Below the pieces are notes generated by a model, which worked only from the letters and a program-made list of their open reading frames with translations, did not search any database and was not told the origin of the DNA. This document shows positions 7,856 through 16,204 of a stretch of 49,159 nt of DNA, piece by piece. Source of the stretch: an uncultured Lachnospiraceae bacterium (GTDB lineage Bacteria; Bacillota; Clostridia; Lachnospirales; Lachnospiraceae); assembly GCA_910579865.1 (NCBI GenBank), contig CAJTXA010000022.1:1-49159 (forward strand), read 5' to 3'. Made by a program: the position numbers and the translations under genes. Position 1 is the first letter of the stretch; each line of letters begins with the position of its first letter.

Positions 7856-7878
7856 AGGCAGGTTGTCCTGCCTTTTTT
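7856..7878 (+). terminator. Rho-independent terminator after the MFS gene
   Basis: GGCAGG-TTGT-CCTGCC (7857-7872) followed by six T. Confidence 0.9.
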
Positions 7879-7879
7879 G

Positions 7880-8177
7880 GTGCTTATGTTAAGGTTTAAA
7901 AATAGAGTATAAGAGTATTATAAATTTATAATAGCAACTAGATGATATACGAAATAAATGAAAAGGGAGATGTTACAAATGTCAAAAATAATACGAAATT
8001 GAAAGTACCAATATAAAAGTAAGATTATACTATCAAGTAAAAATATGAGGGTTGCTTAGGCAATCTTTTTTTCATGCTTTTTTAAAGATAATTATGTGTG
8101 TTTACATTTATTAAATGGATACAAGAGTATAATTATTGGAAAAATTTTTTCTAAATTGTTTTTAATAATCAATTTTT
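7880..8177. other. Intergenic stretch with a possible short transcript
   Basis: No gene of normal size. TTTATAAT near 7924-7930 could serve as a -10. AAGGGAGATG precedes a seven-codon ORF (ATG at 7980). A hairpin terminator, GGTTGC-TTAG-GCAATC plus seven T, closes at 8050-8073. The unit would be about 130 nt: a possible small RNA or the relic of a gene. Confidence 0.35.
8050..8073 (+). terminator. Rho-independent terminator
   Basis: Stem GGTTGC/GCAATC with one G-U pair, loop TTAG, followed by TTTTTTT. Confidence 0.7.
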
Positions 8178-8204
8178 TGAAACTTTTTGAATACTAGAAA
8201 AGTC
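8178..8204 (+). promoter_or_regulatory. ECF-type promoter, probably autoregulated by the SigV-like factor
   Basis: TGAAAC (8178-8183), 17 bases, then AGTC (8201-8204). This resembles the TGAAAC / CGTC pattern of Firmicutes ECF sigma factors and lies just before the sigma gene. Confidence 0.5.
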
Positions 8205-8244
8205 TATATAGTAAAACAGGAAAACAGAAAGGTGAGTGTCGGCA

Positions 8245-8745
8245 ATGAAACAAATATTATATGAAAGGTTGATTCAGTATATCCTTGAAAATCAAGACCG
8301 ATTTTACCGAGTGGCTTATAGTTATACCAAACATCAAGAGGATGCACTTGATGCTGTACAGAGTGCTGTTTGCAAAGCACTTGAAGCACATAAAAACATT
8401 AAAAATGAAGATGCAATTAAAACTTGGTTTTATAGAATATTGATTAATGAATGTTTAACAGGACTAAAAAAGCGCAACAAAGTTATTTTGACTGCTGATG
8501 TTGTGGAACAAAAAGCGGTGTATTATGAAGAAGGATATGAGCAAGGAGGTGATATAGAACAGGAATTAGAGAAGTTGGAGATGGATGTTCAGGGAATTAT
8601 AAAACTTAGATTTTTTGAGGAAATGTCTTTGAAAGAAATATCTAGCATTACTGGATTTAATCTGAATACAGTGAAAACGAAACTTTATCGAGGCTTAAAG
8701 CTATTAAAAGAAAATATTCAGGAGGCAGATTTATGGGTAGATTAG
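8245..8745 (+). CDS. sigV: ECF RNA polymerase sigma factor, SigV-like
   Basis: Sigma-70 family ECF factor, 166 residues. Region 2 includes the RVAYSYTKHQEDALDAVQSAVCKAL stretch, core-binding and -10 recognition; the region 4 helix-turn-helix includes IIKLRFFEEMSLKEISSITG and the NTVKTKLYRGLKLLK end. I chose the ATG at 8245 (spacing after AAAGGTGA) over the GTG at 8236 in the same frame. The gene overlaps the RsiV-type anti-sigma gene by 13 bases, the normal SigV-RsiV arrangement. In Bacillus and Enterococcus, SigV responds to lysozyme and controls peptidoglycan modification. The symbol rests mainly on the RsiV neighbour. Confidence 0.85.
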   Translation: MKQILYERLIQYILENQDRFYRVAYSYTKHQEDALDAVQSAVCKALEAHKNIKNEDAIKTWFYRILINECLTGLKKRNKVILTADVVEQKAVYYEEGYEQGGDIEQELEKLEMDVQGIIKLRFFEEMSLKEISSITGFNLNTVKTKLYRGLKLLKENIQEADLWVD

Positions 8746-9617
8746 AAAAAATGAAAGAAAGATATGATGAAATTGTTATTCCAGAGGAGCTTAATATCCG
8801 AGTACAGCAAGAGATAATGAAATCACAAAGACAGCAGGCAGAGAAAAACAGCATTCGTCAGAGGTACCGATTGAAAAAAGTAATCCACGGGATGGAAGCA
8901 GCAGCGGCTGTATGTATTCTTTTTATAGTAGCTTTAAATACAAATTCTGTGTTTGCAAAGGAAGTAGCACAGCTTCCTATTATTGGAGGACTGGCTCAGA
9001 TATTGACATTTCGTTCTTATGAAACAGAAAAGGATGATATTGCAGTGTCTGTTGAGATTCCAACCATTGAAATGATTACAGAGGATACTGGAATAACAGT
9101 AGAAAAAATTAATCAAGAAATTCTTGAACAATGTAATCAGTATGCAAAGGAGGCAGTTATGCGTGCAGAGGAATATCGAACTGCCTTTTTAGAAACAGGA
9201 GGAACACTAGAAGAATGGAAAAAACATAATATAAAGATTACTGTAAACTATGAGATAAAACAGCAAAATAACGAGTATCTTTCCTTCGTTGTAAGAGGAA
9301 CGGAGAATTGGACAAATGCCTATAATAAGTCAAAGTATTACAATTTAGATTTAAGTACAGGAAAATTTGTTACATTAAAGGATATGTTAGATGGTGATTA
9401 TATTGAACTGGTAAATAAGAACATTAGAGAACAGATTGCCGAAAGGCAAAGTGCAGGAGAAATATTTTTTACAGCAGAGGAGGGGGGATTTACAGGAATT
9501 TCGGAAGATGTCAAGTTCTATATAAATAAAAATAACCATCCCGTTATTGTTTTTGAAAAATATGAAATTGCCCCTGGTGCGTCAGGAGAGATTGAATTTG
9601 AAATAGGAGGAAATTAA
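8733..9617 (+). CDS. rsiV: RsiV-family anti-sigma factor (DUF3298)
   Basis: Single-pass membrane anti-sigma factor, 294 residues. A cytosolic N-terminus of about 50 residues would bind the sigma factor, one transmembrane helix (about 54-73) follows, and an extracellular region with DUF4163/DUF3298 features (DLSTGKFVTLKDML, FEKYEIAPGASGEIEFEI) occupies the rest. In RsiV this domain binds lysozyme and triggers site-1 and site-2 proteolysis. It overlaps the sigma gene and is followed after one base by a lipoprotein gene. The combination implies a cell-envelope stress switch. Lysozyme as the actual signal is inference from the family. Confidence 0.85.
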   Translation: MGRLEKMKERYDEIVIPEELNIRVQQEIMKSQRQQAEKNSIRQRYRLKKVIHGMEAAAAVCILFIVALNTNSVFAKEVAQLPIIGGLAQILTFRSYETEKDDIAVSVEIPTIEMITEDTGITVEKINQEILEQCNQYAKEAVMRAEEYRTAFLETGGTLEEWKKHNIKITVNYEIKQQNNEYLSFVVRGTENWTNAYNKSKYYNLDLSTGKFVTLKDMLDGDYIELVNKNIREQIAERQSAGEIFFTAEEGGFTGISEDVKFYINKNNHPVIVFEKYEIAPGASGEIEFEIGGN

Positions 9618-9618
9618 A

Positions 9619-10173
9619 ATGAGAAAAAAAATGAAACGTACAATTACTATGGTTTTGAGTTTTGCTTTAACAGGAGTAGTTCTGACAGGATGTGGCGAAA
9701 GTAAGCAATCCTATCAGGATACACAAAAAAAGGAGAGTTCTCAGAGTATAATGCAAGAAACACAACAAGATACAACTGTGAATCAAGCAGAAACAGAAGA
9801 AACAGGAAAAAATAATCAGATAATGCCAGAATATAAGGATAATTTCGAAGTTGACAGCAAGGCGGCGAAGGAATTTGCTAAGAAAGTGAAGGTGGCTGTC
9901 GCAGACAAGGATTTAGAGGCATTGGCAACTTTGACTGCATTTCCGGTTTATGTAGGTCTGCCAGATGCTGGTGTGGTAAAAACGAAAGAAGATTTTTTAA
10001 AACTTGATGCAGAAATAGTATTTACAGAGGAACTGCTAAAATCTATAGAAATGGCGGATATTGAAAATTTTCAACCTAGTATGGCAGGATTTTCTATCTC
10101 AGATGGAGGAACGTGTAATATTAATTTCGGCGTTGTAGATGGTATCTTGGCTATAAGCGGAATTAACTATTGA
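9619..10173 (+). CDS. Lipoprotein of the SigV operon, unknown function
   Basis: 184 residues. A signal peptide ends in a lipobox, LTGCGES, so Cys around residue 25 would be lipidated on the outer face of the membrane. A Gln/Glu/Ser/Thr-rich linker (about 28-75) is followed by a compact domain with AAKEFAKKVKVAVADKDLEALA and FPVYVGLPD, resembling small lipoproteins with NTF2-like folds. AGGAGG supports the start, directly after rsiV. It is the last gene before the terminator at 10230-10269. Perhaps an envelope-protective or lysozyme-related accessory; I cannot assign more. Confidence 0.7.
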   Translation: MRKKMKRTITMVLSFALTGVVLTGCGESKQSYQDTQKKESSQSIMQETQQDTTVNQAETEETGKNNQIMPEYKDNFEVDSKAAKEFAKKVKVAVADKDLEALATLTAFPVYVGLPDAGVVKTKEDFLKLDAEIVFTEELLKSIEMADIENFQPSMAGFSISDGGTCNINFGVVDGILAISGINY

Positions 10174-10229
10174 TTATATATACGAAAGAAGAATATTTTA
10201 AATAAAATAATAAAATAAAGTTTATTTAT

Positions 10230-10269
10230 GGTAGTTGTTAGTTCTAATGAAAGATCAGCTACCTTTTTT
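10230..10269 (+). terminator. Terminator of the sigV-rsiV-lipoprotein operon
   Basis: GGTAGTTG (10230-10237) pairs with CAGCTACC (10256-10263) with one G-U, followed by six T. Confidence 0.75.
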
Positions 10270-10390
10270 AAATAGATAAAATGTTTTGGTATAGTCGATA
10301 AACAATAAAAAAACAATAACAAATCGGAAATATTTATGATATGCTAAAGTATACTTAGAAAAACACTTTTGTAAAGTGCAGGAGATTAAG

Positions 10391-10778
10391 ATGGAAAAGA
10401 AAAAGATAACAAATATAGAAGTAAAGAAAAAACCGAAATGATGTTTTTCGGTACATATGTAAAAATGGGATGATATCAAACCCAGATATTTCTTATGCTC
10501 TAAAGATCAGTCTTCCAACAGCAATCCAGATTACAAAAAACCATATCAGTCTGGTACTTACCGATCTAACTGGTAAAATTTTGAAATATGAGTATATTTT
10601 CTTACTATATATGGAAGAAGATAATTATTATTATGAAGTAAATAAAAGGCTGGAAAATTTGCTAAATGAAGGTGAATGTAACAAACAAAGTGTTTTGGGA
10701 ATTGGTATTTCTTTTCCAGGAATTATTAATTTGGACAAGGAATTAATTACCAATTCGCATATATTGGATTTCATTGGG
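10391..10778 (+). pseudogene. ROK-family transcriptional regulator, frameshifted and deleted remnant
   Basis: The ATG at 10391 opens MEKKKITNIEVKK. One extra A in the A-tract near 10426-10432 shifts the frame; removing it restores KNRNDVFRYICKNGMISNP, the start of a ROK winged helix. The DNA-binding part (ISYALKISLPTA) then jumps straight to the sugar-kinase-like domain (ITKNHISLVLTDLTGKIL), so roughly 50 residues are missing. It continues to VLGIGISFPGII and NSHILDF, then meets a transporter fragment. ROK repressors control sugar uptake genes. This copy is dead. Confidence 0.7.
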
Positions 10779-10995
10779 TAACAAAATTGGAATGGCGATT
10801 GGAACTTCTATTTTAGCAGGTGTTTTAGGTAAACTAGGATATGTTGCAAATCAATAACAAAATCCAGCAGTATTATCCGTGATTAAACATTCATTTACAA
10901 CGATTCCTGGTGTGTTGTGGATTGTAACAGCAGCAGCCTTATATTTTTATCGACGGAATAAGAAAGCTTATAATAAGATTGTGCAGGAAATTTAG
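10777..10995 (+). pseudogene. C-terminal remnant of a GPH-family sugar symporter
   Basis: In the frame beginning GGT at 10777, about 72 codons read NKIGMAIGTSILAGVLGKLGY, then an in-frame TAA, then VLSVIKHSFTTIPGVLWIVT and a basic tail ending at TAG 10993-10995. This is the last helix pair of glycoside-pentoside-hexuronide (GPH) symporters. It abuts the ROK fragment directly, consistent with one deletion that removed most of both genes. Confidence 0.55.
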
Positions 10996-11388
10996 GAAAA
11001 AAAGAATTATAACAAAAATGTATAATATGAAATGAGTGAAATAGTCGACAAAAGAAAAGCTACATTTTACAATTTGATATAAATTATTTATTTTAATTAG
11101 ATAAAAAAGTTATTATAAATGGTGAATATTAAGAAAATATATTGGATGGTAATAGAATGAATTAGTTTAAAATTATTGGTTATTATATAAGTGAAGTAAT
11201 TAATATGCTTAGATCCGAAACTAGAATGTTATTTTGAAAATGGGCGGAGTAAAAAAGAAAAACAAGCCCAACATCTTGACAGTGACAGTCGATTTTTAAG
11301 GTTATCAGGTGTTGCAAATTTTTATAAGAATTTTTGTAGTGAAATTCCCTGTAAAATTGGTAAAGTATAAAGAAACGAATTCCAATAC
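10996..11388. other. Intergenic stretch, no recognisable gene
   Basis: AT-rich DNA between the sugar-locus remnant and pgi. A 36-codon open stretch ending at about 11370 (KQAQHLDSDSRFLRLSGVAN...) reads like decayed coding sequence, but I do not recognise it. Confidence 0.4.
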
Positions 11389-11417
11389 TTGAATTTATCT
11401 GTATTTAATAGTATAAT
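11389..11417 (+). promoter_or_regulatory. Promoter of pgi
   Basis: TTGAAT (11389-11394), 17 bases, TATAAT (11412-11417). Confidence 0.75.
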
Positions 11418-11478
11418 CTTAGAAGTAAAGTGTTTTGATTTATGATAGAAAATTATTTTAAGGAGGATGACATCAATT

Positions 11479-13059
11479 ATGATTACTTGGAACAATTTAG
11501 ATATGATTACGGCATATCAAGAGTTGTTAAAGATGGGAACAGTGAATCTTGCGGAAACAATGGCTGGGGAAAATGGTGCAGATCGTGTAAAAAAATACAA
11601 TGTTCCTATGGCAGCAGGACTTGCATTTAATTATGCTGCAAAGCAAGTGGATGATAAAGTGCTAGAGGTTCTTGCAAAATTAGCAGAAGAAATGCAACTT
11701 GCAGAGAAATTCGAAGCTCTTTACAATGGTGAAGTAATCAATACTGGAGAAAAACGTATGGTGCTTCATCATATGACTCGTGGTCAGTTAGGGGAACCTG
11801 TTGTAGCTGATGGCGTAGATAAGCGTAGTTTTTATGTAGAACAGCAGAAAAAGATTGCAGAACTAGCAAATAAGGTACATAGTGGTGAAATTACAAATGC
11901 AGCAGGTGAGAAATTTACAACTGTTGTACAAATTGGTATTGGTGGCAGTGATCTTGGTCCTCGTGCGATGTATTTAGCACTAGAAAATTGGGCTAAGGTA
12001 AATCATACATTTAAAATGGAAGCGAAATTTATCAGTAATGTAGACCCAGATGATGCATCGGCTGTATTAAATACGATTGATGTAGAACATTCTCTTTTTG
12101 TATTGGTATCTAAGTCTGGTACGACATTAGAGACATTAACAAATGAGTCCTTTGTAAAGGATGCATTAAAAAATGCAGGCTTAGACGCTTCTAAGCATAT
12201 GATTGCTGTTACAAGTGAAACGTCACCTTTAGCAAAGAGTGAGGATTATTTAGCAGCATTCTTTATGGATGATTATATTGGCGGTCGGTTTTCTTCTACC
12301 TCTGGCGTAGGTGGTGCTGTTTTATCTCTAGCTTTTGGTCCTGAAGTGTTTGCACAGTTTTTAGATGGTGCAGCAGAGGAAGATAAACTTGCAAAGAACA
12401 AAGATATGTTTGCAAACCCTGCTATGTTAGATGCACTAATTGGAATTTATGAACGGAATGTATTAGGATATCAAAATACAGCAGTATTACCTTATTCTCA
12501 GGCTTTAAGCCGTTTTCCAGCACATTTACAACAACTTGATATGGAATCAAATGGAAAATCGGTAAATCGTTTTGGTGAGCCTGTAAATTATGCTACAGGT
12601 CCTGTTATTTTCGGTGAACCAGGAACCAATGGACAGCACTCATTCTATCAGTTATTACATCAGGGAACAGATATAATTCCTTTACAGTTTGTCGGATTTA
12701 AAAATAACCAGATAGGTAGAGATGTTGTAATTCAAGATAGTACAAGTCAGCAGAAACTTTGTGCAAATGTTGTAGCACAAATTGTAGCATTTGCATGTGG
12801 AAAAGCAGATGAGAACCGCAATAAGAATTTTGAAGGTGGACGTCCTTCTAGTATTATTATTGGTGATAAGCTGACTCCTCAAGCATTAGGAGCACTTTTA
12901 TCTCATTTTGAAAATAAGGTTATGTATCAGGGCTTTGTATGGAATATTAATAGCTTTGATCAAGAGGGAGTACAGTTAGGTAAAGTTTTAGCAAAGAGGG
13001 TACTTGCTCATGATACAGATGGGGCACTGAAAGCATATAGTGATTTGTTGAATATTTAA
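11479..13059 (+). CDS. pgi: Glucose-6-phosphate isomerase
   Basis: Interconverts glucose-6-phosphate and fructose-6-phosphate in glycolysis (EC 5.3.1.9), cytosolic, 526 residues, longer than the Bacillus form (about 450). Sugar-phosphate-binding motifs are plain: VQIGIGGSDLGPRAMYLAL, LVSKSGTTLET, GGRFSSTSGVGGA and FGEPGTNGQHSFYQLLHQG. The start is the ATG at 11479, 12 bases after AAGGAGG; an in-frame ATG at 11467 abuts the ribosome binding site and is unlikely. Monocistronic, with its own promoter and a strong terminator. Confidence 0.97.
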   Translation: MITWNNLDMITAYQELLKMGTVNLAETMAGENGADRVKKYNVPMAAGLAFNYAAKQVDDKVLEVLAKLAEEMQLAEKFEALYNGEVINTGEKRMVLHHMTRGQLGEPVVADGVDKRSFYVEQQKKIAELANKVHSGEITNAAGEKFTTVVQIGIGGSDLGPRAMYLALENWAKVNHTFKMEAKFISNVDPDDASAVLNTIDVEHSLFVLVSKSGTTLETLTNESFVKDALKNAGLDASKHMIAVTSETSPLAKSEDYLAAFFMDDYIGGRFSSTSGVGGAVLSLAFGPEVFAQFLDGAAEEDKLAKNKDMFANPAMLDALIGIYERNVLGYQNTAVLPYSQALSRFPAHLQQLDMESNGKSVNRFGEPVNYATGPVIFGEPGTNGQHSFYQLLHQGTDIIPLQFVGFKNNQIGRDVVIQDSTSQQKLCANVVAQIVAFACGKADENRNKNFEGGRPSSIIIGDKLTPQALGALLSHFENKVMYQGFVWNINSFDQEGVQLGKVLAKRVLAHDTDGALKAYSDLLNI

Positions 13060-13094
13060 TATTGGGAAGTCTATATAAAATATGCAAAAGTAAT

Positions 13095-13144
13095 AAAATA
13101 GAGGTTTCTATCACAGTTTTAGGATAGAAACCTCTATTTTTTTT
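13095..13144 (+). terminator. Terminator of pgi
   Basis: An 18-bp stem pairs 13095-13112 with 13123-13140 (core GAGGTTTCTATC/GATAGAAACCTC), loop ACAGTTTTAG, followed by a T run. Confidence 0.92.
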
Positions 13145-13223
13145 ATGAAATTATGTGTATGAATAATTAAGAATGTAGAATCTTTCTATAGGTGAAAAAA
13201 CTTAAAAAATTTTCATTTTATTA

Positions 13224-13254
13224 TTGACTGTACTGTTACTGTTCGGTTTATGAT
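13224..13254 (+). promoter_or_regulatory. Possible promoter/operator of the MATE gene
   Basis: TTGACT (13224-13229) and TATGAT (13249-13254) are 19 bases apart. The spacer contains the direct repeat TACTGT-TACTGT, which could be a repressor site. No regulator gene is adjacent. Confidence 0.35.
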
Positions 13255-13293
13255 ACAAGTAAGAAGCAAATACAAGAGAAAAGGAGAAAAATT

Positions 13294-14625
13294 ATGGAAA
13301 ATCAAAATGTATATTTAAAACCTGTAACATTGAAAAATATTTTAAAATTTGCAATTCCAACAATTGCTATGACTGTATTTATGTCTTTTTATACAATGGT
13401 AGATGGTCTGTTTGTATCAAATTTAATTGGTACAGATGCACTTTCAGCAATTAATTTAACAGCACCTATTATTCAGGTTATTACTGCCATTTCTACAATG
13501 CTTGCTACAGGAGGCAGTGCTGTAATTATGAAAAAAATGGGAGAACAGAAAAGTGAGGAGGCAAAAGAGGATTTCACATTTTTGATTTTAGTAAATGTAT
13601 TTGTGGGAATTATCATGTGTCTTTTGGGATATCTAACAATGACGCCTATCTTTTCTAAAATGAATCTTTCTTTAGAAGTAAGAGGATATTGTATTGAATA
13701 TCTAAGCTATTATTTGATTTTTACTGTGTCAATTCTTTTAATGAATAATTTTACACTTTATATGATAGCAAGTGAAAAGGCAACCCTTTCTTTTTTATGT
13801 TCTGTAACAGGAGGGATTTTAAATATTATATTAGATTATATATTTATCGCAGGATTTGATATGGGAATTCGTGGAGCAGCGATTGCAACAGGATTGGGTT
13901 ATTCTGTAACAGCAATAGTAGGTTTCTTTATTTTTTACAGTAAAAAGAGTTTACTGCACTTTAAAAAACCAGTGTTTCGATTTCAAGTTCTTATTCATGC
14001 AGCTACAAATGGCTGTTCAGAAATGGCAACGGCACTTGTCACTGGAATAATTACAATGATGTTTAACTGGACAATGCTTCATTATGTTGGGGAGGATGGA
14101 GTTGCTGCTGTTACAATTATTATGTATGTATTGATGTTTGCAAGTTCATTATATACAGGGTATTCCTATGGAGTAGCACCAATACTTAGTTTTTACTATG
14201 GAGAACAAAATCATAAGAAATTGGAAACGTTGGTTAAGATTAGTTTAAAAGTAATTGCATTTATTTCTATGATAACAGTTCTATCCTCTTTGATATTGAC
14301 AAGACCATTGGTATCCATTTTCACTCGTCCAGATAATCCAGTATATGATTTGGCAGTAACTGGAAATCAAATATGTAGTATGGCATTACTCTTTATTGGA
14401 TTTAATATTTTTGCTAGTGGCATGTTTACTGCACTATCAAATGGAGTAGTTTCTGCTATTCTTGCATTTTCAAGATCGTTTGTGTTTATGTTGATTCCTA
14501 TGATTATACTTCCTATTCTTTTGGGTGTAAATGGTGTCTGGCTGGCAACACCTGTGGCAGAACTTATGGCATTTGTATTGTCCATTTTTATGTTTGTGAA
14601 ATATAGAAAAAGATATGAATATTGA
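13294..14625 (+). CDS. MATE-family multidrug/Na+ efflux transporter
   Basis: Integral membrane exporter of the MATE (NorM/DinF/MepA) family, 443 residues, twelve hydrophobic segments in two similar halves. The N-terminus ILKFAIPTIAMTVFMSFYTMVDGLFVSNLIGT is the standard first helix pair, and ATGGSAVIMKKMGE is the usual loop after helix 2. The second half begins near residue 230 with a NGCSEMATALVTG segment. AAAGGAG precedes the ATG at 13294. Single gene. Substrates cannot be inferred. Confidence 0.92.
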   Translation: MENQNVYLKPVTLKNILKFAIPTIAMTVFMSFYTMVDGLFVSNLIGTDALSAINLTAPIIQVITAISTMLATGGSAVIMKKMGEQKSEEAKEDFTFLILVNVFVGIIMCLLGYLTMTPIFSKMNLSLEVRGYCIEYLSYYLIFTVSILLMNNFTLYMIASEKATLSFLCSVTGGILNIILDYIFIAGFDMGIRGAAIATGLGYSVTAIVGFFIFYSKKSLLHFKKPVFRFQVLIHAATNGCSEMATALVTGIITMMFNWTMLHYVGEDGVAAVTIIMYVLMFASSLYTGYSYGVAPILSFYYGEQNHKKLETLVKISLKVIAFISMITVLSSLILTRPLVSIFTRPDNPVYDLAVTGNQICSMALLFIGFNIFASGMFTALSNGVVSAILAFSRSFVFMLIPMIILPILLGVNGVWLATPVAELMAFVLSIFMFVKYRKRYEY

Positions 14626-14673
14626 AATAATTTTTTAATATAATGAAATGTTAATAAAAAGAATATTTTATAA

Positions 14674-14746
14674 AGCTGACAACGGGACTTGAACCCGTGA
14701 CCTCTTCATTACCAATGAAGTGCGCTACCGCCTGTGCCATGTCAGC
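14674..14746 (-). tRNA. tRNA-Thr (anticodon GGT)
   Basis: The minus strand folds as a full cloverleaf. The acceptor GCTGACA pairs with TGTCAGC. The anticodon stem CTTCA/TGAAG holds the loop TTGGTAA, giving anticodon GGT. The T arm is ACGGG-TTCAAGT-CCCGT. No CCA is encoded. It stands alone between the MATE and chemotaxis genes. Confidence 0.96.
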
Positions 14747-14905
14747 TTATGATTAGAAAACCATATATAGCATTATATATAGGAATGAATGATTTGTCAA
14801 TATAAATTTATAAATTTGTTAATTTGTATATAATTTATCTATTTACCTGTATATTTCTATAATTTAGGTTATATTGTGATACAATTGACTTTTCGTAGAT
14901 TGTGC

Positions 14906-14935
14906 TTGTCAGGTCTTGCAAAACCATGCTATAAT
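14906..14935 (+). promoter_or_regulatory. Promoter of the chemotaxis receptor gene
   Basis: TTGTCA (14906-14911), 18 bases, TATAAT (14930-14935). Confidence 0.6.
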
Positions 14936-14993
14936 TATAAAAATAAAAGAAAAAAGAGGTTATTTGGGAGACGGAACAGCAAAGGAGAAGGAA

Positions 14994-16115
14994 ATGAAAG
15001 AGAATGATAAAGTGACAGGCTTTCGTGGATGGATGTTATGGATTCATTTTATAGGAGTATTTTTAATATGGGGAGTTACACTGCTAACGAGTGGAACAGG
15101 TAAAATTATTCTCATTTTACTTGGAGCAGTGGCAGCATTATTGATTGGAATAGGAAGTTGGTATCTTTTAAAACAACAACAAATAAAACAGGAAGAGATA
15201 AGACAAAAAGAAAAAGTTCAAACAGCGGAACAAGTGCAAAAAAATACATTGGAGCCAGTAAAGAAATCATTAGAAAAGACAGGACACGCTTTAGTAGAAA
15301 CAACAGAGCAGCTAATCGAGTATATTTCAGATAATGCAGTAACAACAAAATCTCTATCTTCTGGGATAGATGATACAAATCAAGCAATTGAAGCAGTTAG
15401 TCAGGAGTTAAATACAATTTCCGTTATTGTAGGAAATATTGAGGAAAAGGTATATAGTGGGACAGAAGTATCAGATACATTAATTCAGCGTGCCAATGAT
15501 ATGAATTCCTATGTAAAGAATAATCTAAGCAGAGGAATGGAAACGATGGAGTTGACCAAAAATGATATTGAAACGGCACTGCAAGGATTGGCAACAATGG
15601 AACGTGTGAATGAAATGGCAGATGAAATTTTGCGCATTACAAAACAGACGAATTTATTGTCTCTAAATGCATCTATTGAGTCAGCAAGAGCAGGAGAGGC
15701 AGGAAAAGGTTTTGCAATTGTAGCGGATGAGATTGCACAACTGGCAAAGGAAACAAAGTCGACGGCAACTAATATTCAAAATATTATTGCAAATAGCAAT
15801 GAGTCAATTGCATTTGTAAGAAAATGTTTTGATGGTGTAATGAAATATTTAGAAGAAGAAGTGACAATTAGTTTTCGAACCTTTGCAGAGCAATCGGAAC
15901 TCTATGGGGCAGGAGTGACAAATATCAAAGAATCAATCAATGATATTCAGGATCATATTGCAGAGTTATCTGATTCAATAAAGGAAATTTTAGACAATAT
16001 AGAAGAAGTAAATGAAGCTTCTGCAGATAATGCGAAAGGTGTTAGTGATTTGACAGAGAGAAATAAACATACTATGCAGGTAACAAAAGAAATTCAGAAA
16101 TTATTAAAATCTTGA
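14994..16115 (+). CDS. Methyl-accepting chemotaxis protein lacking a sensor domain
   Basis: 373 residues. Two adjacent transmembrane helices near the N-terminus (about 12-32 and 38-58) have almost no extracytoplasmic loop. A Gln/Glu/Lys-rich linker follows, then a long coiled coil with the signalling hairpin TNLLSLNASIESARAGEAGKGFAIV at about residue 225. There is no HAMP or ligand domain, so it may sense membrane state or a cytosolic signal. I chose the ATG at 14994 because AAAGGAGAAGG lies just before it; the upstream open frame includes promoter sequence. No other che genes are in the window. Confidence 0.88.
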   Translation: MKENDKVTGFRGWMLWIHFIGVFLIWGVTLLTSGTGKIILILLGAVAALLIGIGSWYLLKQQQIKQEEIRQKEKVQTAEQVQKNTLEPVKKSLEKTGHALVETTEQLIEYISDNAVTTKSLSSGIDDTNQAIEAVSQELNTISVIVGNIEEKVYSGTEVSDTLIQRANDMNSYVKNNLSRGMETMELTKNDIETALQGLATMERVNEMADEILRITKQTNLLSLNASIESARAGEAGKGFAIVADEIAQLAKETKSTATNIQNIIANSNESIAFVRKCFDGVMKYLEEEVTISFRTFAEQSELYGAGVTNIKESINDIQDHIAELSDSIKEILDNIEEVNEASADNAKGVSDLTERNKHTMQVTKEIQKLLKS

Positions 16116-16155
16116 TAGAAAATATCAATATAACATAAAAGATATGACATATTTA

Positions 16156-16190
16156 GAAAAGGACTTTCACATAAAGCGAGAGTCCTTTTC
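16156..16190. terminator. Bidirectional terminator between the receptor and ABC-F genes
   Basis: GAAAAGGACTTTC (16156-16168) pairs with GAGAGTCCTTTTC (16178-16190) with one G-U, giving T-rich ends on both strands. It serves the convergent genes on either side. Confidence 0.8.
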
Positions 16191-16204
16191 TTATTGAATT
16201 AAGC

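Noticed and set aside
10255..10479. Minus-strand ORF covering the ROK remnant start
   Set aside because: The plus strand reads as a frameshifted ROK winged helix; the minus ORF has no signals.
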